Shown one piece after another: positions 52,201-62,738 of a DNA stretch of 64,000 nucleotides. Made by a program: the position numbers and the translations under genes. A model generated the notes under the pieces. The model saw only the letters and a list, made by a program, of their open reading frames with translations. It did not search any database and was not told the origin of the DNA. Source of the DNA: Brenneria nigrifluens DSM 30175 = ATCC 13028 (GTDB lineage: Bacteria > Pseudomonadota > Gammaproteobacteria > Enterobacterales > Enterobacteriaceae); NCBI RefSeq assembly GCF_005484965.1, contig NZ_CP034036.1:558001-622000 (forward strand). Reading direction: 5' to 3'. The stretch's first letter is position 1. The number at the start of each line of letters is the position of its first letter.

Positions 52201-53346
52201 TCAGTGGTAGCGCGCCTTTGAGAGAGAGCCTGGCAGGTTGCGGATCCTGCCCTCAGCCGGCGGATTCGCCGCCGAGGCGGCAACTTCGCAGGCGCGCGCG
52301 GCGGACGTTTCTCGATATCTGTCCGACCAATCAGCAAGCGGCAAAGGCGGCTGCTGATGGAAGATGCGCCTGATCATCGGCCGTAATTTCCCCATGTCGG
52401 CCATGCCGTCCGGCCAGGTGGTGGGGACCACGGCGGTCCAATGACCATCGGCATCGCACTGCGCCATCTTGAAACGGAAGCTGTAATTGCCGGCGATGCC
52501 CATACGCAAGTCGCTGACCACCAGCGAATCGCCGATAATGTCGTAGCGCAGCCAATCATTCGTGAACCAGCGCAGCCTGTCGTGCAGCGGCACGCCGTCC
52601 AATAACCGTGCGATATCGGGATTAAGCGGCAGACGCACCCATTCAGGCGGCTGGCTATCAAACCAGCTGCTCACAGACTCATAGTAGTGGCCGTCAGGGG
52701 TTTTGGCGATAACGCGCCATAGCAGCGTATTGAATGGCATGGACACGGCAAGCACCTTTGTCGCCGTTATTCCCTGATTGCTCATGGCCTGCTGAACGCG
52801 ATGTTCGGCCAGCATGCGTCCGCCTAGCCCAAAGGCGAGATAGGCGGTACTGAACGCCAACGCGCAGCACAGAACGCCGACGCCGCGCGCATTCACGCCT
52901 TTTACCGCGGCAAAAACCACCGCCGCCAGCAAGGGGAGGGTGTAGAACGGGTCGATGATGAAAATCGCCGACCAGCTTTCCGGAATGGAGGGTATCGGCC
53001 AGAAAAGCTGGGTGCCGTAGACGGTAAACGCATCCAGCACCGGGTGGGTAACAAGCACCAGCCACAGGGTTAAAAACAGGCGGCCCCCACTGTAGGGCGC
53101 GGCGGGCCAGCGCTGTCGAATCAGCCAGCTTAACAGCGCCGCCAATGCCGTCAGCACGAAGATGGAATGCGAAAATCCGCGGTGATAGGTCATCATCGAC
53201 ACCGGGTCGGCGTAGCGTATTACCACATCCAGGTCCGGCAGGGTCGCCAGCGCGGCGCCGTAGAAAAGTGCGCGCCGTCCCTGCGTCCGTCCCAACAGAC
53301 TGCCTTGTATTGCTCCCCCCAACAGGGCCTGTGTTACAGAATCCAT
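52201..53346 (-). CDS. Membrane-bound metal-dependent hydrolase (YdjM/DUF457 family)
   Basis: 381 residues. The N-terminus MDSVTQALLGGAIQGSLLGR, then PDLDVVIRYADP, HRGFSHSIFVL and THPVLDAFTVYGTQLFWPIP carry the conserved His/Asp metal motifs of this family, between several membrane helices (FVLTALAALLSWLI, VFAAVKGV...VGVLCCALAF). A soluble C-terminal domain of about 180 residues follows. The biochemical role of the family is poorly known. It forms a two-gene unit with the aldo/keto reductase. Confidence 0.87.
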   Translation of the reverse strand: MDSVTQALLGGAIQGSLLGRTQGRRALFYGAALATLPDLDVVIRYADPVSMMTYHRGFSHSIFVLTALAALLSWLIRQRWPAAPYSGGRLFLTLWLVLVTHPVLDAFTVYGTQLFWPIPSIPESWSAIFIIDPFYTLPLLAAVVFAAVKGVNARGVGVLCCALAFSTAYLAFGLGGRMLAEHRVQQAMSNQGITATKVLAVSMPFNTLLWRVIAKTPDGHYYESVSSWFDSQPPEWVRLPLNPDIARLLDGVPLHDRLRWFTNDWLRYDIIGDSLVVSDLRMGIAGNYSFRFKMAQCDADGHWTAVVPTTWPDGMADMGKLRPMIRRIFHQQPPLPLADWSDRYRETSAARACEVAASAANPPAEGRIRNLPGSLSKARYH

Positions 53347-53763
53347 ATCATGAGCCTCTACCTATCAGGTGAATATGGTTCGCCTAAGCCAGCGAAACCC
53401 TGACATCTTAGCGGTGAACGCGGCGGCGGTGCACAACAAAAGTGCATCATGTGACTTTGTAGTGCGCTTTCCCTCTACCCCCCTTTTCTTGTTTCCCACC
53501 CTTGACCCCTTCAATAAGGCGCGGTTCGGCTTTTTATGGTCTGTTGTTTATTTGGCATTAATTTTGCTTGTTGTACATACAAGATTATACATTAGATGAT
53601 CTGTAAGACTGGCGCTGGCGGCCGCTGTTGGCAACCGGGAATGCCGTAGCCGGGAAAAGGAGATTTCCACCAGGAAGGACGGACAAACATAAGCGCGCAG
53701 CGTGAAAAGCAGGCTCTGACGCCAGGCGCATCGCAGATAGACGATAAGGTGACCGGATAAAGC
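53347..53763. promoter_or_regulatory. 417-bp intergenic region, hut transporter promoter
   Basis: No gene is present. It carries the divergent promoters for the membrane hydrolase (leftward) and the hut ABC transporter (rightward). A plausible -35 TTGCTT (53564-53569) and -10 TATACA (53587-53592) with 17-bp spacing bracket the HutC-like operator, so repressor binding would block polymerase. Confidence 0.55.
53570..53583. promoter_or_regulatory. HutC-like operator upstream of the ABC transporter
   Basis: GTTGTACATACAAG differs at two positions from the perfect palindrome CTTGTATATACAAG found before hutU. The downstream ATTATACA is also shared with the hutU site. This links the transporter to hut regulation. 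Confidence 0.65.
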
Positions 53764-54864
53764 ATGATCTTATTTGACGACGTAACAAAACACTATGCGG
53801 ACGGCACGCTGGTCGTAGACCGGCTTTCATTTAGCGCGCCGACCGGCAAGCTCACCATTCTCGTCGGTCCGTCGGGGTGCGGCAAAACCACCTCGCTGCG
53901 TATGATTAACCGGCTGATTCAGCCCTCCTCAGGAAAAATTCTCCTCAACGGCCAGTCTACGGCGGAGATGGACGTGGTGCAATTGCGGCGCAAGATCGGC
54001 TATGTGATCCAGAGCGCCGGCCTGTTTCCCCATAAGACCATTGTCGATAACGTCGCGGTCACCGCCCGCCTCAACGGCGCATCGCGTCATACCGCGAGGA
54101 AGACGGCGCTGGAACTGCTGGAGCGCGTGGGGTTGTCCGCCGCGCTGGCGCAGCGTTATCCGTGGCAGTTATCCGGCGGTCAGCAGCAGCGCGTCGGGGT
54201 GGCCAGGGCGCTGGCGTCGGACCCTGAATTTATGCTGATGGATGAACCGTTCAGCGCCGTGGACCCGGTGGTGCGCGAACAGTTGCAGGATGAGTTTTTA
54301 CGTCTGCAGCGGGATATCGGCAAAACCATCATCATGGTGACTCATGATATTGATGAAGCGATGAAACTTGGCGATCGGATCGCCGTGCTAAGGCCGGGCG
54401 GGCGGCTGGCGCAGATCGCTTCGCCGGCGGAACTGCTGAATGCGCCGCGGGATCCGTTCGTCGCCGACTTTATCGGCCGGGATCGCGGTTATCGCAAGCT
54501 GACGTTCAGCGCGATCCACCCCCGGCTGGCGTTGCAGGATGAGCCAGCCATTGCCCTGGGTTCTTCAACCGCCGAGGCGCGCAACTGCGCCAACGGCCGC
54601 TGGGTTCTGGTGGTTGAGGAGGGGCGGCCGCTGGGCTGGTTCGATCTTAATCAGCCGCGCGAGGTCGTCGGCCGGCAGGATCTCAATCTGGGCAGCACCT
54701 TCGCGCCCTTGTCCGGTTCGTTAAGGCAACTGACCGATGCGGTGCTCAGTTCGCCCTGTCAGCGGGGGATCGTGGTCGACGAACAGCAGAAATTGCTGGG
54801 GTCGGTCAATATGGAGAGCGTGCTGGCGGCATTGCAGAACCACGACGCGGGGGACGCATTATGA
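53764..54864 (+). CDS. ProU/QAT-type ABC transporter ATP-binding protein, hut-linked
   Basis: 366 residues. The nucleotide-binding domain has Walker A GPSGCGKTTSL (from residue 36), signature LSGGQQQRVGVARAL and Walker B FMLMDEPFSAVDP. The C-terminal about 100 residues (GRWVLVVEEGRPLGWFDL, RGIVVDEQQKLLGSVNMESVL) form CBS-type repeats as in OpuCA and OsmV. It is first of four genes overlapping or abutting each other (53764-57129), with the HutC-like operator before it. This class normally imports betaines or other quaternary amines; HutXWV of rhizobia is a histidine/betaine carrier of this family. Confidence 0.92.
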   Translation: MILFDDVTKHYADGTLVVDRLSFSAPTGKLTILVGPSGCGKTTSLRMINRLIQPSSGKILLNGQSTAEMDVVQLRRKIGYVIQSAGLFPHKTIVDNVAVTARLNGASRHTARKTALELLERVGLSAALAQRYPWQLSGGQQQRVGVARALASDPEFMLMDEPFSAVDPVVREQLQDEFLRLQRDIGKTIIMVTHDIDEAMKLGDRIAVLRPGGRLAQIASPAELLNAPRDPFVADFIGRDRGYRKLTFSAIHPRLALQDEPAIALGSSTAEARNCANGRWVLVVEEGRPLGWFDLNQPREVVGRQDLNLGSTFAPLSGSLRQLTDAVLSSPCQRGIVVDEQQKLLGSVNMESVLAALQNHDAGDAL

Positions 54865-55511
54865 GATTCGACTGGCTGATGCGTCAGAGCGACCAGATTT
54901 TGCATCTGTTCGGCTGGCATCTTTATCTGTCGGTGGTGCCGGTCATCGTCGGGCTGATACTGGCGATCCCCACCGGCTGGGCGATTCATCATCTGCCCCG
55001 CCTCAAGAGCGCGATCCTCAGCCTGTTCGGGTTGCTGTACACCATCCCGTCTCTGGCGCTGTTCGTCCTGCTGCCCGGCATCCTGGGCACCAGAATTCTC
55101 GATACGCTCAACGTGCTGGTGGCGCTGACCATTTACGCCTTCGCGCTGCTGGTGCGCACGGTATGCGACGGGCTCGACTCGGTATCGGAAGATGTGCGTC
55201 AGGCGGCGGCGGGGCTGGGTTATAGACCGCTGCCGCGCTTTTTGACCGTCGAGCTGCCGGTGGCGTTGCCGGTGATCGCCGCCGGACTGCGGGTGGTGGT
55301 GGTGTCCAACGTCAGCATTGTCTCGATCGCCGCGCTGGTCGGCATGCCGCAGCTCGGCACGCTGTTCACCCAGGGGTTTCAGCTCCATTTCCTCACCCCG
55401 ATTATCGCCGGCATCGTGCTGTGCATCCTGCTGGCGCTGATACTCGATAATCTGGTGCTGTTGTTAACGCGCAGGATGACCTGCTGGATACCGCCGCGGG
55501 GGCTACGATGA
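54861..55511 (+). CDS. ABC transporter permease, QAT family (first)
   Basis: 216 residues with about five membrane helices (LYLSVVPVIVGLILAIPTGW, LLYTIPSLALFVLLPGILG). The EAA-type coupling loop is VRQAAAGLGYRPLPRFLTVELPVALPVI. ATG overlaps the ATPase stop by 4 bp. It pairs with the second permease to give a heterodimeric channel, as in YehW/YehY and OpuCB/CD. Confidence 0.93.
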   Translation: MRFDWLMRQSDQILHLFGWHLYLSVVPVIVGLILAIPTGWAIHHLPRLKSAILSLFGLLYTIPSLALFVLLPGILGTRILDTLNVLVALTIYAFALLVRTVCDGLDSVSEDVRQAAAGLGYRPLPRFLTVELPVALPVIAAGLRVVVVSNVSIVSIAALVGMPQLGTLFTQGFQLHFLTPIIAGIVLCILLALILDNLVLLLTRRMTCWIPPRGLR

Positions 55512-56236
55512 TTGACTGGTTTTTAGATAGCGCCCACTGGCTGGGCGACGAAGGCATGCTGCAACTGATTTATCAGCATCTGCTGTACAGCCTCGCGGCG
55601 TTGGCGATTGCGCTGGCGCTGGCGTTTCCCGTCGGCTGTTACGTCGGCCATACCGGTAAAGGCGGCGTGATGCTGATCGGCTGGGCCAATGCGCTGCGCG
55701 CGCTGCCGTCGTTCGGCTTGATTATCCTGCTGGTGATTCTGTTCGGCCCGGTATTCGAGTCCGATATGGCCTTTATTGTGCCCTGTCTGATCGTCCTGAT
55801 CATTCTGGCGCTGCCGCCGATTATGCTGGGAATTTATTCCGGCATCGCCGCGATCGATTCCGCGGTGATTGATGCCGCCGCCGGCATGGGCTACTCCCCG
55901 TTGCGGATATTATTCACGGTGGAGCTGCCCTGCGCGCTGGCGCTGATCCTGTCCGGTATTCGCAGCGCGGCGCTGCAAATCATCTCCACCGCCACCATCG
56001 CCGCCTATGTGTCGCTGGGCGGGCTGGGCCGTCTGATTATCGACGGCCGGGCGCAGAATGATTATCAGCAGATGGCGGCGGGCGCCATTCTGGTGGCGTT
56101 GCTGGCGCTGCTGACGGATTGCCTGTTTTCCCTGCTTACGCGTTTGTGTGTTTCGCCCGGTATTTTGCGGCGCGAATCTCGTCTTAAAAAGCACGTTTCA
56201 ACGTCCTCTTCTCTCGATCGGAGCCTGGTAAAATGA
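55508..56236 (+). CDS. ABC transporter permease, QAT family (second)
   Basis: 242 residues. Membrane segments (LLYSLAALAIALALAFPVG, LPSFGLIILLVILFG) and an EAA loop IDAAAGMGYSPLRILFTVELPCALALIL. It overlaps the first permease by 4 bp, and its own end overlaps the binding-protein gene by 4 bp, showing strict co-translation. Confidence 0.93.
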   Translation: MIDWFLDSAHWLGDEGMLQLIYQHLLYSLAALAIALALAFPVGCYVGHTGKGGVMLIGWANALRALPSFGLIILLVILFGPVFESDMAFIVPCLIVLIILALPPIMLGIYSGIAAIDSAVIDAAAGMGYSPLRILFTVELPCALALILSGIRSAALQIISTATIAAYVSLGGLGRLIIDGRAQNDYQQMAAGAILVALLALLTDCLFSLLTRLCVSPGILRRESRLKKHVSTSSSLDRSLVK

Positions 56237-57129
56237 AATTCACTCAACTGATTGCCGTCTCGCTGTTTTCCACCGTGCTGTTTCAGTCCGCGCACGCCGA
56301 ATCCAATACCGCCGCCGCCAAGGATGTCGGCACCGTGATCGTCGGCTCGGCCGATTTCCCGGAAAGCCAACTGCTGGCGACCATTTATGCCGCGGCGCTT
56401 ACGGCAAATAACATCAAAGTGGAGAAGAAATTAAATATCGGCAGTCGCGAGGTTTACCTGCCGGCGCTGCTGGATGGTTCGCTTCACCTGCTTCCGGAGT
56501 ACAGCGGCGCCACGCTGAGCTATCTGGATCACGCCACTCAGGCGCACAGTTCCGCAGAGGTGGAGAAAGCGCTGGCCGCCGCGCTGCCGCCGGGCATCAG
56601 AATGCTGGAAACCTCCTCCGCCCAGAACAGCGACGTGCTGGCCGTGACGGAGAAAACCGCCAGGCTGTACAATCTGAAAACCATTGACGATCTGGCGCCG
56701 ATAGCCGGACAGCTGGTGCTGGGCGGCCCTGCCGAGTGGAAAAGCCGCCGTGAAGGGGTTAAGGGATTACAGGACGTGTACGGCCTGACCTTTAAATCCT
56801 TCAAGGTGCTGGACGTGGCCGGTCCGTTAACGTTGTCCGCCCTGATGAACAATCAGATTCAGGTGGCGGATCTGACCTCAACGACGCCGGAACTGAAGAA
56901 AAATCATCTGGTGGCGCTGTCCGATCCCCGCAACCTGTTTTTGGCGCAGAATATCGTGCCGCTGATCGCGGAAGATAAATTGAACGGCACCATCGAGACG
57001 GTGCTGAATAAGGTGTCGGCCCGGCTTACCACCGAAGATTTGATCGCCATGAATGAAAAGCTGGGCAATTTTGCAAGCATTGACGATGTGGCCGACGAAT
57101 GGCTGGTTCAGCACGGTATTAAACAATAG
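56233..57129 (+). CDS. Periplasmic substrate-binding protein of the hut-linked transporter (OsmF/OpuBC-like)
   Basis: 298 residues. The signal peptide is MKFTQLIAVSLFSTVLFQSAHA. The QAT-type binding domain follows (VIVGSADFPESQLLATIYAAAL, LDGSLHLLPEYSGATLSYLD, VTEKTARLYNLKTIDDLAP). Such proteins bind betaines, choline or histidine-like compounds through aromatic boxes; which applies here is not visible. The regulatory link to hut genes and the following HutH-like gene point to histidine, urocanate or a methylated histidine. Confidence 0.9.
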   Translation: MKFTQLIAVSLFSTVLFQSAHAESNTAAAKDVGTVIVGSADFPESQLLATIYAAALTANNIKVEKKLNIGSREVYLPALLDGSLHLLPEYSGATLSYLDHATQAHSSAEVEKALAAALPPGIRMLETSSAQNSDVLAVTEKTARLYNLKTIDDLAPIAGQLVLGGPAEWKSRREGVKGLQDVYGLTFKSFKVLDVAGPLTLSALMNNQIQVADLTSTTPELKKNHLVALSDPRNLFLAQNIVPLIAEDKLNGTIETVLNKVSARLTTEDLIAMNEKLGNFASIDDVADEWLVQHGIKQ

Positions 57130-57143
57130 GCGGGCGCAGGCGG

Positions 57144-58712
57144 ATGAACACAACACGGGATGAACGGCGCGCGGGCGATCAGGATAGCGTGGCGCTGGGC
57201 AGGGCGGCCTCATCGCCGGCGGATATCGTCGGCATCGCCGATGGGGCGCGAGTAGAACTGGAAGCGACGGCTCTTGAGGGAATGCTGACGGTAAACCGGC
57301 GCATCCATCAGGCTATCGCCCAGGGGCGGGTTATTTACGGGCTGACCACCGGCGTCGGCGATCTGGTCACGCAGCGTTTGTCCGCGGACGACATCGCCGA
57401 TGTTCAGCTGAATATGCTGCGAAGCCACGCCTGCGGCGTGGGCGCGCCTCTGGCGGAGCGCGAGGTGCGCGCCATGATGGCGGTGATGCTCAAGTCGCTG
57501 TTGCAGGGCTACAGCGGGGTCAGTCCGGCGCTGGCGGCGCTGATGGCCGAGATGCTGAACAAGGGGGTCACGCCCTGGTCGCCGGCCAAAGGGTCGGTCG
57601 GCTATTTGATCGCCACCGCGCATATCGGGCTGGCGGTCTTCGGCATCGGCAAATGCTGGTATCAAGGAGCGTTGCTGCCGGCGAAAGAGGCGCTCGAACG
57701 GGCGGGTATTGAACTGCGCACGCCCGGCCCGCGCGAAGGGCACGCGCTGGTCAGCGGCACTTATGAAATCACCGCGCTGGGTTGCCTGGCGGTGGAAACG
57801 TTTCAGGCGCTGCTGCCGGTGGCGGACGCCGCCGGCGCCATGAGTCTTGAGGCGCTGAAGGGCAATACCCGCGGTTATGACGCCCGCCTGCACGCGCTGC
57901 GGCCGTTTCACGGTCAGCAGGAGACCGCGCGTATTTTGCGCAGCCTGCTGACGGACAGCGAAATTCTGCATAAGTACCGCGACTTTCGGGTACAGGATGC
58001 CCTCAGCCTGCGCTGTATTCCGCAGATCCACGGCGCGGTGCGCGATCAGCTGGCCCATTGTCGACAGATGGTGACCACCGAACTGAATTCGGTAACCGAT
58101 AATCCGGTGTTTTTGCTCGAACAGGATGAACTGGTGGTGCTGCCGGGCGGCAACGGTCATGGCGCGCCGCTGGCGCTAAGCCTGGATGCGCTGGCGATTG
58201 CCGTCGCGCAGCTCAGCACCGCGTCTCAGGCGCGCTCGGACCGGCTGACCAATAGCCATCTTAGCGGCCTGCCCGCTTTCCTGATTGCCCAGGGCGGGGC
58301 GAACTCCGGCATGATGATCCCGCCTTACGTCGCCGCGGCCTTGGCCGGCGATAACCGCGCTCTGGCGGCGCCGGCCAGCGTGCACACGGTGTCCACCTGC
58401 GCCGGCCAGGAGGATCACGTCAGCATGGGGGTGAGCGCGGCGCGCAAGGCGCTGGAGGGGATTGAAAACGCCGTCGATATCCTGGCCATCGAATTGCTGT
58501 GCGCCACCCAGGCGCTGGAGTTTCACCGTCCGCTGCGCGCGTCGCGCGGTAGTGAAACGGTGCTGGCGGCGGTGCGCCGTCAGGTGCCGTTCCGCCAGCA
58601 GGACCGCGAAATGGCGCCTGATATGCGGGCCGTTCGCGATCTGATTAGCGGCGGCGAGCTGTTGCGGCGTCTGACGCCGATCGTTTATCCCGTTGCAGAT
58701 AAAGACGCTTAG
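57144..58712 (+). CDS. HutH-like protein lacking the MIO-forming Ala-Ser-Gly triad
   Basis: 522 residues of the histidine/phenylalanine ammonia-lyase fold. Matches include VIYGLTTGVGDL (Tyr65), EGHALVSGTY, SLRCIPQIHGAVRDQL, TDNPVFL and TSxxxQEDHVSM-like STCAGQEDHVSMG. In true HutH the motif GSVGASGDLAPLAH forms the MIO cofactor; here it is GSVGYLIATAH (150-160), with Ala-Ser-Gly absent and three residues fewer. Also altered are the Asn of LLNGTQ (now Ser204) and the catalytic Tyr of QDPYSLR (now Leu287). So ordinary histidine deamination is unlikely by this protein alone. It follows the transporter genes by 14 bp. It could be a HutH1-like accessory protein. Confidence 0.85.
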   Translation: MNTTRDERRAGDQDSVALGRAASSPADIVGIADGARVELEATALEGMLTVNRRIHQAIAQGRVIYGLTTGVGDLVTQRLSADDIADVQLNMLRSHACGVGAPLAEREVRAMMAVMLKSLLQGYSGVSPALAALMAEMLNKGVTPWSPAKGSVGYLIATAHIGLAVFGIGKCWYQGALLPAKEALERAGIELRTPGPREGHALVSGTYEITALGCLAVETFQALLPVADAAGAMSLEALKGNTRGYDARLHALRPFHGQQETARILRSLLTDSEILHKYRDFRVQDALSLRCIPQIHGAVRDQLAHCRQMVTTELNSVTDNPVFLLEQDELVVLPGGNGHGAPLALSLDALAIAVAQLSTASQARSDRLTNSHLSGLPAFLIAQGGANSGMMIPPYVAAALAGDNRALAAPASVHTVSTCAGQEDHVSMGVSAARKALEGIENAVDILAIELLCATQALEFHRPLRASRGSETVLAAVRRQVPFRQQDREMAPDMRAVRDLISGGELLRRLTPIVYPVADKDA

Positions 58713-58735
58713 GCATTCGCGGGGCGGCCACCGAT

Positions 58736-58770
58736 CGGCGGCGGCTTAAAGCAGCGCCGCCGCTTTCTTT
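58736..58770 (+). terminator. Terminator-like hairpin after the HutH-like gene
   Basis: CGGCGGCG (58736-58743) and CGCCGCCG (58755-58762) form an 8-bp GC stem with an 11-nt loop. It is followed by CTTTCTTT, a broken U-tract typical of weak intrinsic terminators. Confidence 0.6.
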
Positions 58771-58791
58771 CATCTCTCATGTTTCCTTAAT

Positions 58792-58821
58792 TTCCCCGGA
58801 GCCAGGTTTCGCTCCGGGGAA
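58792..58821. repeat. 11-bp inverted repeat between convergent hut genes
   Basis: TTCCCCGGAGC (58792-58802) and GCTCCGGGGAA (58811-58821) with an 8-nt loop. A very stable hairpin on both strands. No T-tract flanks it, so it may be a bidirectional transcription barrier or mRNA end stabiliser between the HutH-like gene and hutU. Confidence 0.6.
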
Positions 58822-58827
58822 CTGCGG

Positions 58828-60513
<1,686 letters not shown>

Positions 60514-60579
60514 TAGCTTTTTCCTTCTGCAAACAACCGGGTTCCCGGTACTCAATTGGGGGGAACTTTATTGTATAAT

Positions 60580-60593
60580 CTTGTATATACAAG
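60580..60593. promoter_or_regulatory. Perfect HutC-type operator upstream of hutU
   Basis: CTTGTATATACAAG is a 14-bp perfect palindrome matching the hut operator core known from GntR-family HutC repressors. The gap 60514-60710 contains no gene. No hutC gene is in the window. Confidence 0.8.
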
Positions 60594-60710
60594 TATATTT
60601 AAGCAATGTTTGTGCCAGATAGATAAAATTCATTTATATCAATATATTATGCGAAGTATTTTAACACCCGGATCAGGATAAACGCCGTTTCTGCACCATG
60701 CAGGCACCTT

Positions 60711-61286
60711 TTATCCGTTTGAGCGCGCAGCGTCGGGGCAAACGTGATGCCGGGCGGTGATGCGGGTAAACAACATCAGCGCGTCGCTGGATTGCGGGAC
60801 GATCGCCTCGCCGTTGCTCAGCCACCAGACGCCTTGTCCTGCGGTCAACCGTTTCCCGGCGGTGCGCCATTGGCCGGCGATGATCCAGGCCACGCCGCTT
60901 TCCGCCCGTTGCGCCCCATCGGTGACGCAGACGTCGGCATTGAAACGATCGCGTGCGGTCATGATGTTAAAGTCCAGACTGGGCGCGCCGGATAGCCGGG
61001 CATAAACGGACTCTTCGCCGGCAAAGCGCAAAGGCCGGTTCACCCGCAGAGCGTGAGGCGGCTTGCCGGCAAACTCCAGTTCGACGCCGTCGCCCTGCAA
61101 CAGGGTGATCACCCTGTCGGCGCCGGGAAAAGATGAGAAGGGGCCGCTGGCCGCGATGGTGGCGATACTGGCCCGCCAGCCGAAGGCATCTTCTCCGCCA
61201 GGAAAGCGGACGATTTCCCGCGTTTCGCCGCCGCCGTTACGCCAGCGGCTGACCGGCAGGTCGTGCAGTTGGTAAAGATGCATCAT
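60711..61286 (-). CDS. hutD: HutD family protein
   Basis: 191 residues from ATG 61286, which overlaps the hutF stop (ATGA). The family opening LHDLPVSRWRNGGGETREIV is clear, followed by WRASIATIAASGPFSSFPGADRVITLLQGDGVEL and LSGAPSLDFNIMTAR. HutD is a small cupin-fold protein thought to set an upper limit on hut expression in pseudomonads. The same reading frame is open far upstream across hutF, but that part is out-of-frame sequence and not protein. Confidence 0.92.
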   Translation of the reverse strand: MMHLYQLHDLPVSRWRNGGGETREIVRFPGGEDAFGWRASIATIAASGPFSSFPGADRVITLLQGDGVELEFAGKPPHALRVNRPLRFAGEESVYARLSGAPSLDFNIMTARDRFNADVCVTDGAQRAESGVAWIIAGQWRTAGKRLTAGQGVWWLSNGEAIVPQSSDALMLFTRITARHHVCPDAARSNG

Positions 61287-62638
61287 AACAGGGCCTGCAT
61301 AACGGCACGGAAACGGGCGTCGCTTTCTTCCTGTCGGGCATGCCGTCCCTGACGAATAACCTGCCGGCCGGCGACCCACACATCGCGGATCTGGCCGCGG
61401 TGGCCGCCAAACAGCCAGCGATTCATGCGCTGCCGGTCGTCGTCCAGCGCCAGAAAAGCGTCGTCCTCCAGCACCAGCCAGTCGGCGCGGCAGCCCGGCG
61501 CCAGCCTGCCGGCGTTGATCCGGCAGGCCTGCGCCCCGCCCTGCGCCGCCTGCCGGTATAGCAGATCGCCCACCGAGGTTTCGCCGTCCGTTACGATACG
61601 GTTGCGGCGTCGGTCGCGCAGGCGCTGGCCGTATTCCAGCCAACGTAATTCCTCCACCACGTCCAGCGAGACGTGGCTGTCGGAACCGATGCCCCAGCGT
61701 CCGCCCAGCGCGATATATTCCGTTGCCGGAAAGATCCCGTCGCCCAGATTGGCTTCGGTGGTCGGACACAGCCCGGCCACCGAACCGCTGGCGGCCAGAC
61801 GGCGGATTTCCGCGTCATCAAGGTGCGTGGCGTGCACCAGACACCAGCGATCGTCGACCTCAAAGCGATCCAATAGCCAGTTCACCGGCCGTTCTCCGCT
61901 CCAGGCCAGGCAGTCATCGACCTCTTTCTCCTGCTCGGCGATATGAATATGCACCGGAAGCCGTTCGCCGAGGGAGGAGAGCACGTCGTGCATCTGTTCG
62001 CCGGTGACGGCGCGCAGCGAATGGAAACAGATCCCCTGATTGTGCAAGGGCTTATCGGCCAGCAGGCGGCGTAAATGCGCCTGCTGGCGCAGGTAGCGGT
62101 CGGTATCCTGAATAAAGCGCCGCTGTCCGGCCTGCGGCGGCTGCGCGCCAAAACCGGAATAGCTATAAAGCACCGGCAGCAGCGTCTGGCCGATGCCCGC
62201 CTGTTCGGCGGCGTGAATCAACCGCGGCAGCATGGCGTCGTCGGCGTAGGGGCGACCCCGTTCATCGTGATGCAGATAGTGGAATTCCGCCACCTGCGTG
62301 TAGCCGCCTTTCAGCATATCGATATACAACCGGGTGGCGATGTCTCCGACCTGCTCCGGCGTTAACCGCTGCACCATGCGATACATCAGTTCTCGCCACG
62401 TCCAGAAACTGTCCTGCGGATTTCCCGCCACTTCCGTCAGTCCCGCCATGGCGCGCTGAAAGGCATGCGAATGCAGGTTGGCCATACCCGGGATCACCGC
62501 CCCGGCGAGGCGGATTGCGTCGTCCGCCCGACTATTGGCGGTGACGGCGGCGATCTCCCCCTGCGCGTTGACATCAATGCGTACGGACGACTTCCAGCCT
62601 TCCGCCAGCAGCGCATGCGGCGCGAAATAACTCGTCAT
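61283..62638 (-). CDS. hutF: Formimidoylglutamate deiminase
   Basis: 451 residues. Amidohydrolase metal and catalytic motifs: GMANLHSHAFQRAMAG, VHIHIAEQEKEV, LVHATHL, and IGSDSHVSLDVVEELR. It converts N-formimidoyl-L-glutamate to N-formyl-L-glutamate plus ammonia, the first step of the five-step histidine route. Overlaps hutD by 4 bp and is divergent from hutI with the third HutC-like operator between. Confidence 0.96.
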   Translation of the reverse strand: MTSYFAPHALLAEGWKSSVRIDVNAQGEIAAVTANSRADDAIRLAGAVIPGMANLHSHAFQRAMAGLTEVAGNPQDSFWTWRELMYRMVQRLTPEQVGDIATRLYIDMLKGGYTQVAEFHYLHHDERGRPYADDAMLPRLIHAAEQAGIGQTLLPVLYSYSGFGAQPPQAGQRRFIQDTDRYLRQQAHLRRLLADKPLHNQGICFHSLRAVTGEQMHDVLSSLGERLPVHIHIAEQEKEVDDCLAWSGERPVNWLLDRFEVDDRWCLVHATHLDDAEIRRLAASGSVAGLCPTTEANLGDGIFPATEYIALGGRWGIGSDSHVSLDVVEELRWLEYGQRLRDRRRNRIVTDGETSVGDLLYRQAAQGGAQACRINAGRLAPGCRADWLVLEDDAFLALDDDRQRMNRWLFGGHRGQIRDVWVAGRQVIRQGRHARQEESDARFRAVMQALL

Positions 62639-62676
62639 GCTTGCGTTCCCCGGATGTTATTGTATCAATCGACAAT

Positions 62677-62690
62677 CTTGTATATACATG
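62677..62690. promoter_or_regulatory. HutC-like operator between hutF and hutI
   Basis: CTTGTATATACATG, one mismatch from the perfect hutU operator. It sits 38 bp before hutF and 48 bp before hutI, so one repressor site could serve both divergent units. Confidence 0.75.
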
Positions 62691-62738
62691 TTTATATTAT
62701 TACGCTAAATAATGCAATATGTGCCGGGGGAGAGAACG

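Noticed and set aside
54737..55225. Alternative-frame proteins over the hut transporter genes
   Set aside because: The four genes overlap by ATGA junctions and carry full family motifs; the other frames are shadows.
61287..61769. 160-residue N-terminal extension of HutD
   Set aside because: It lies inside hutF in another frame, is Arg/Gly/Pro-rich, and the HutD family starts at the ATG overlapping the hutF stop.
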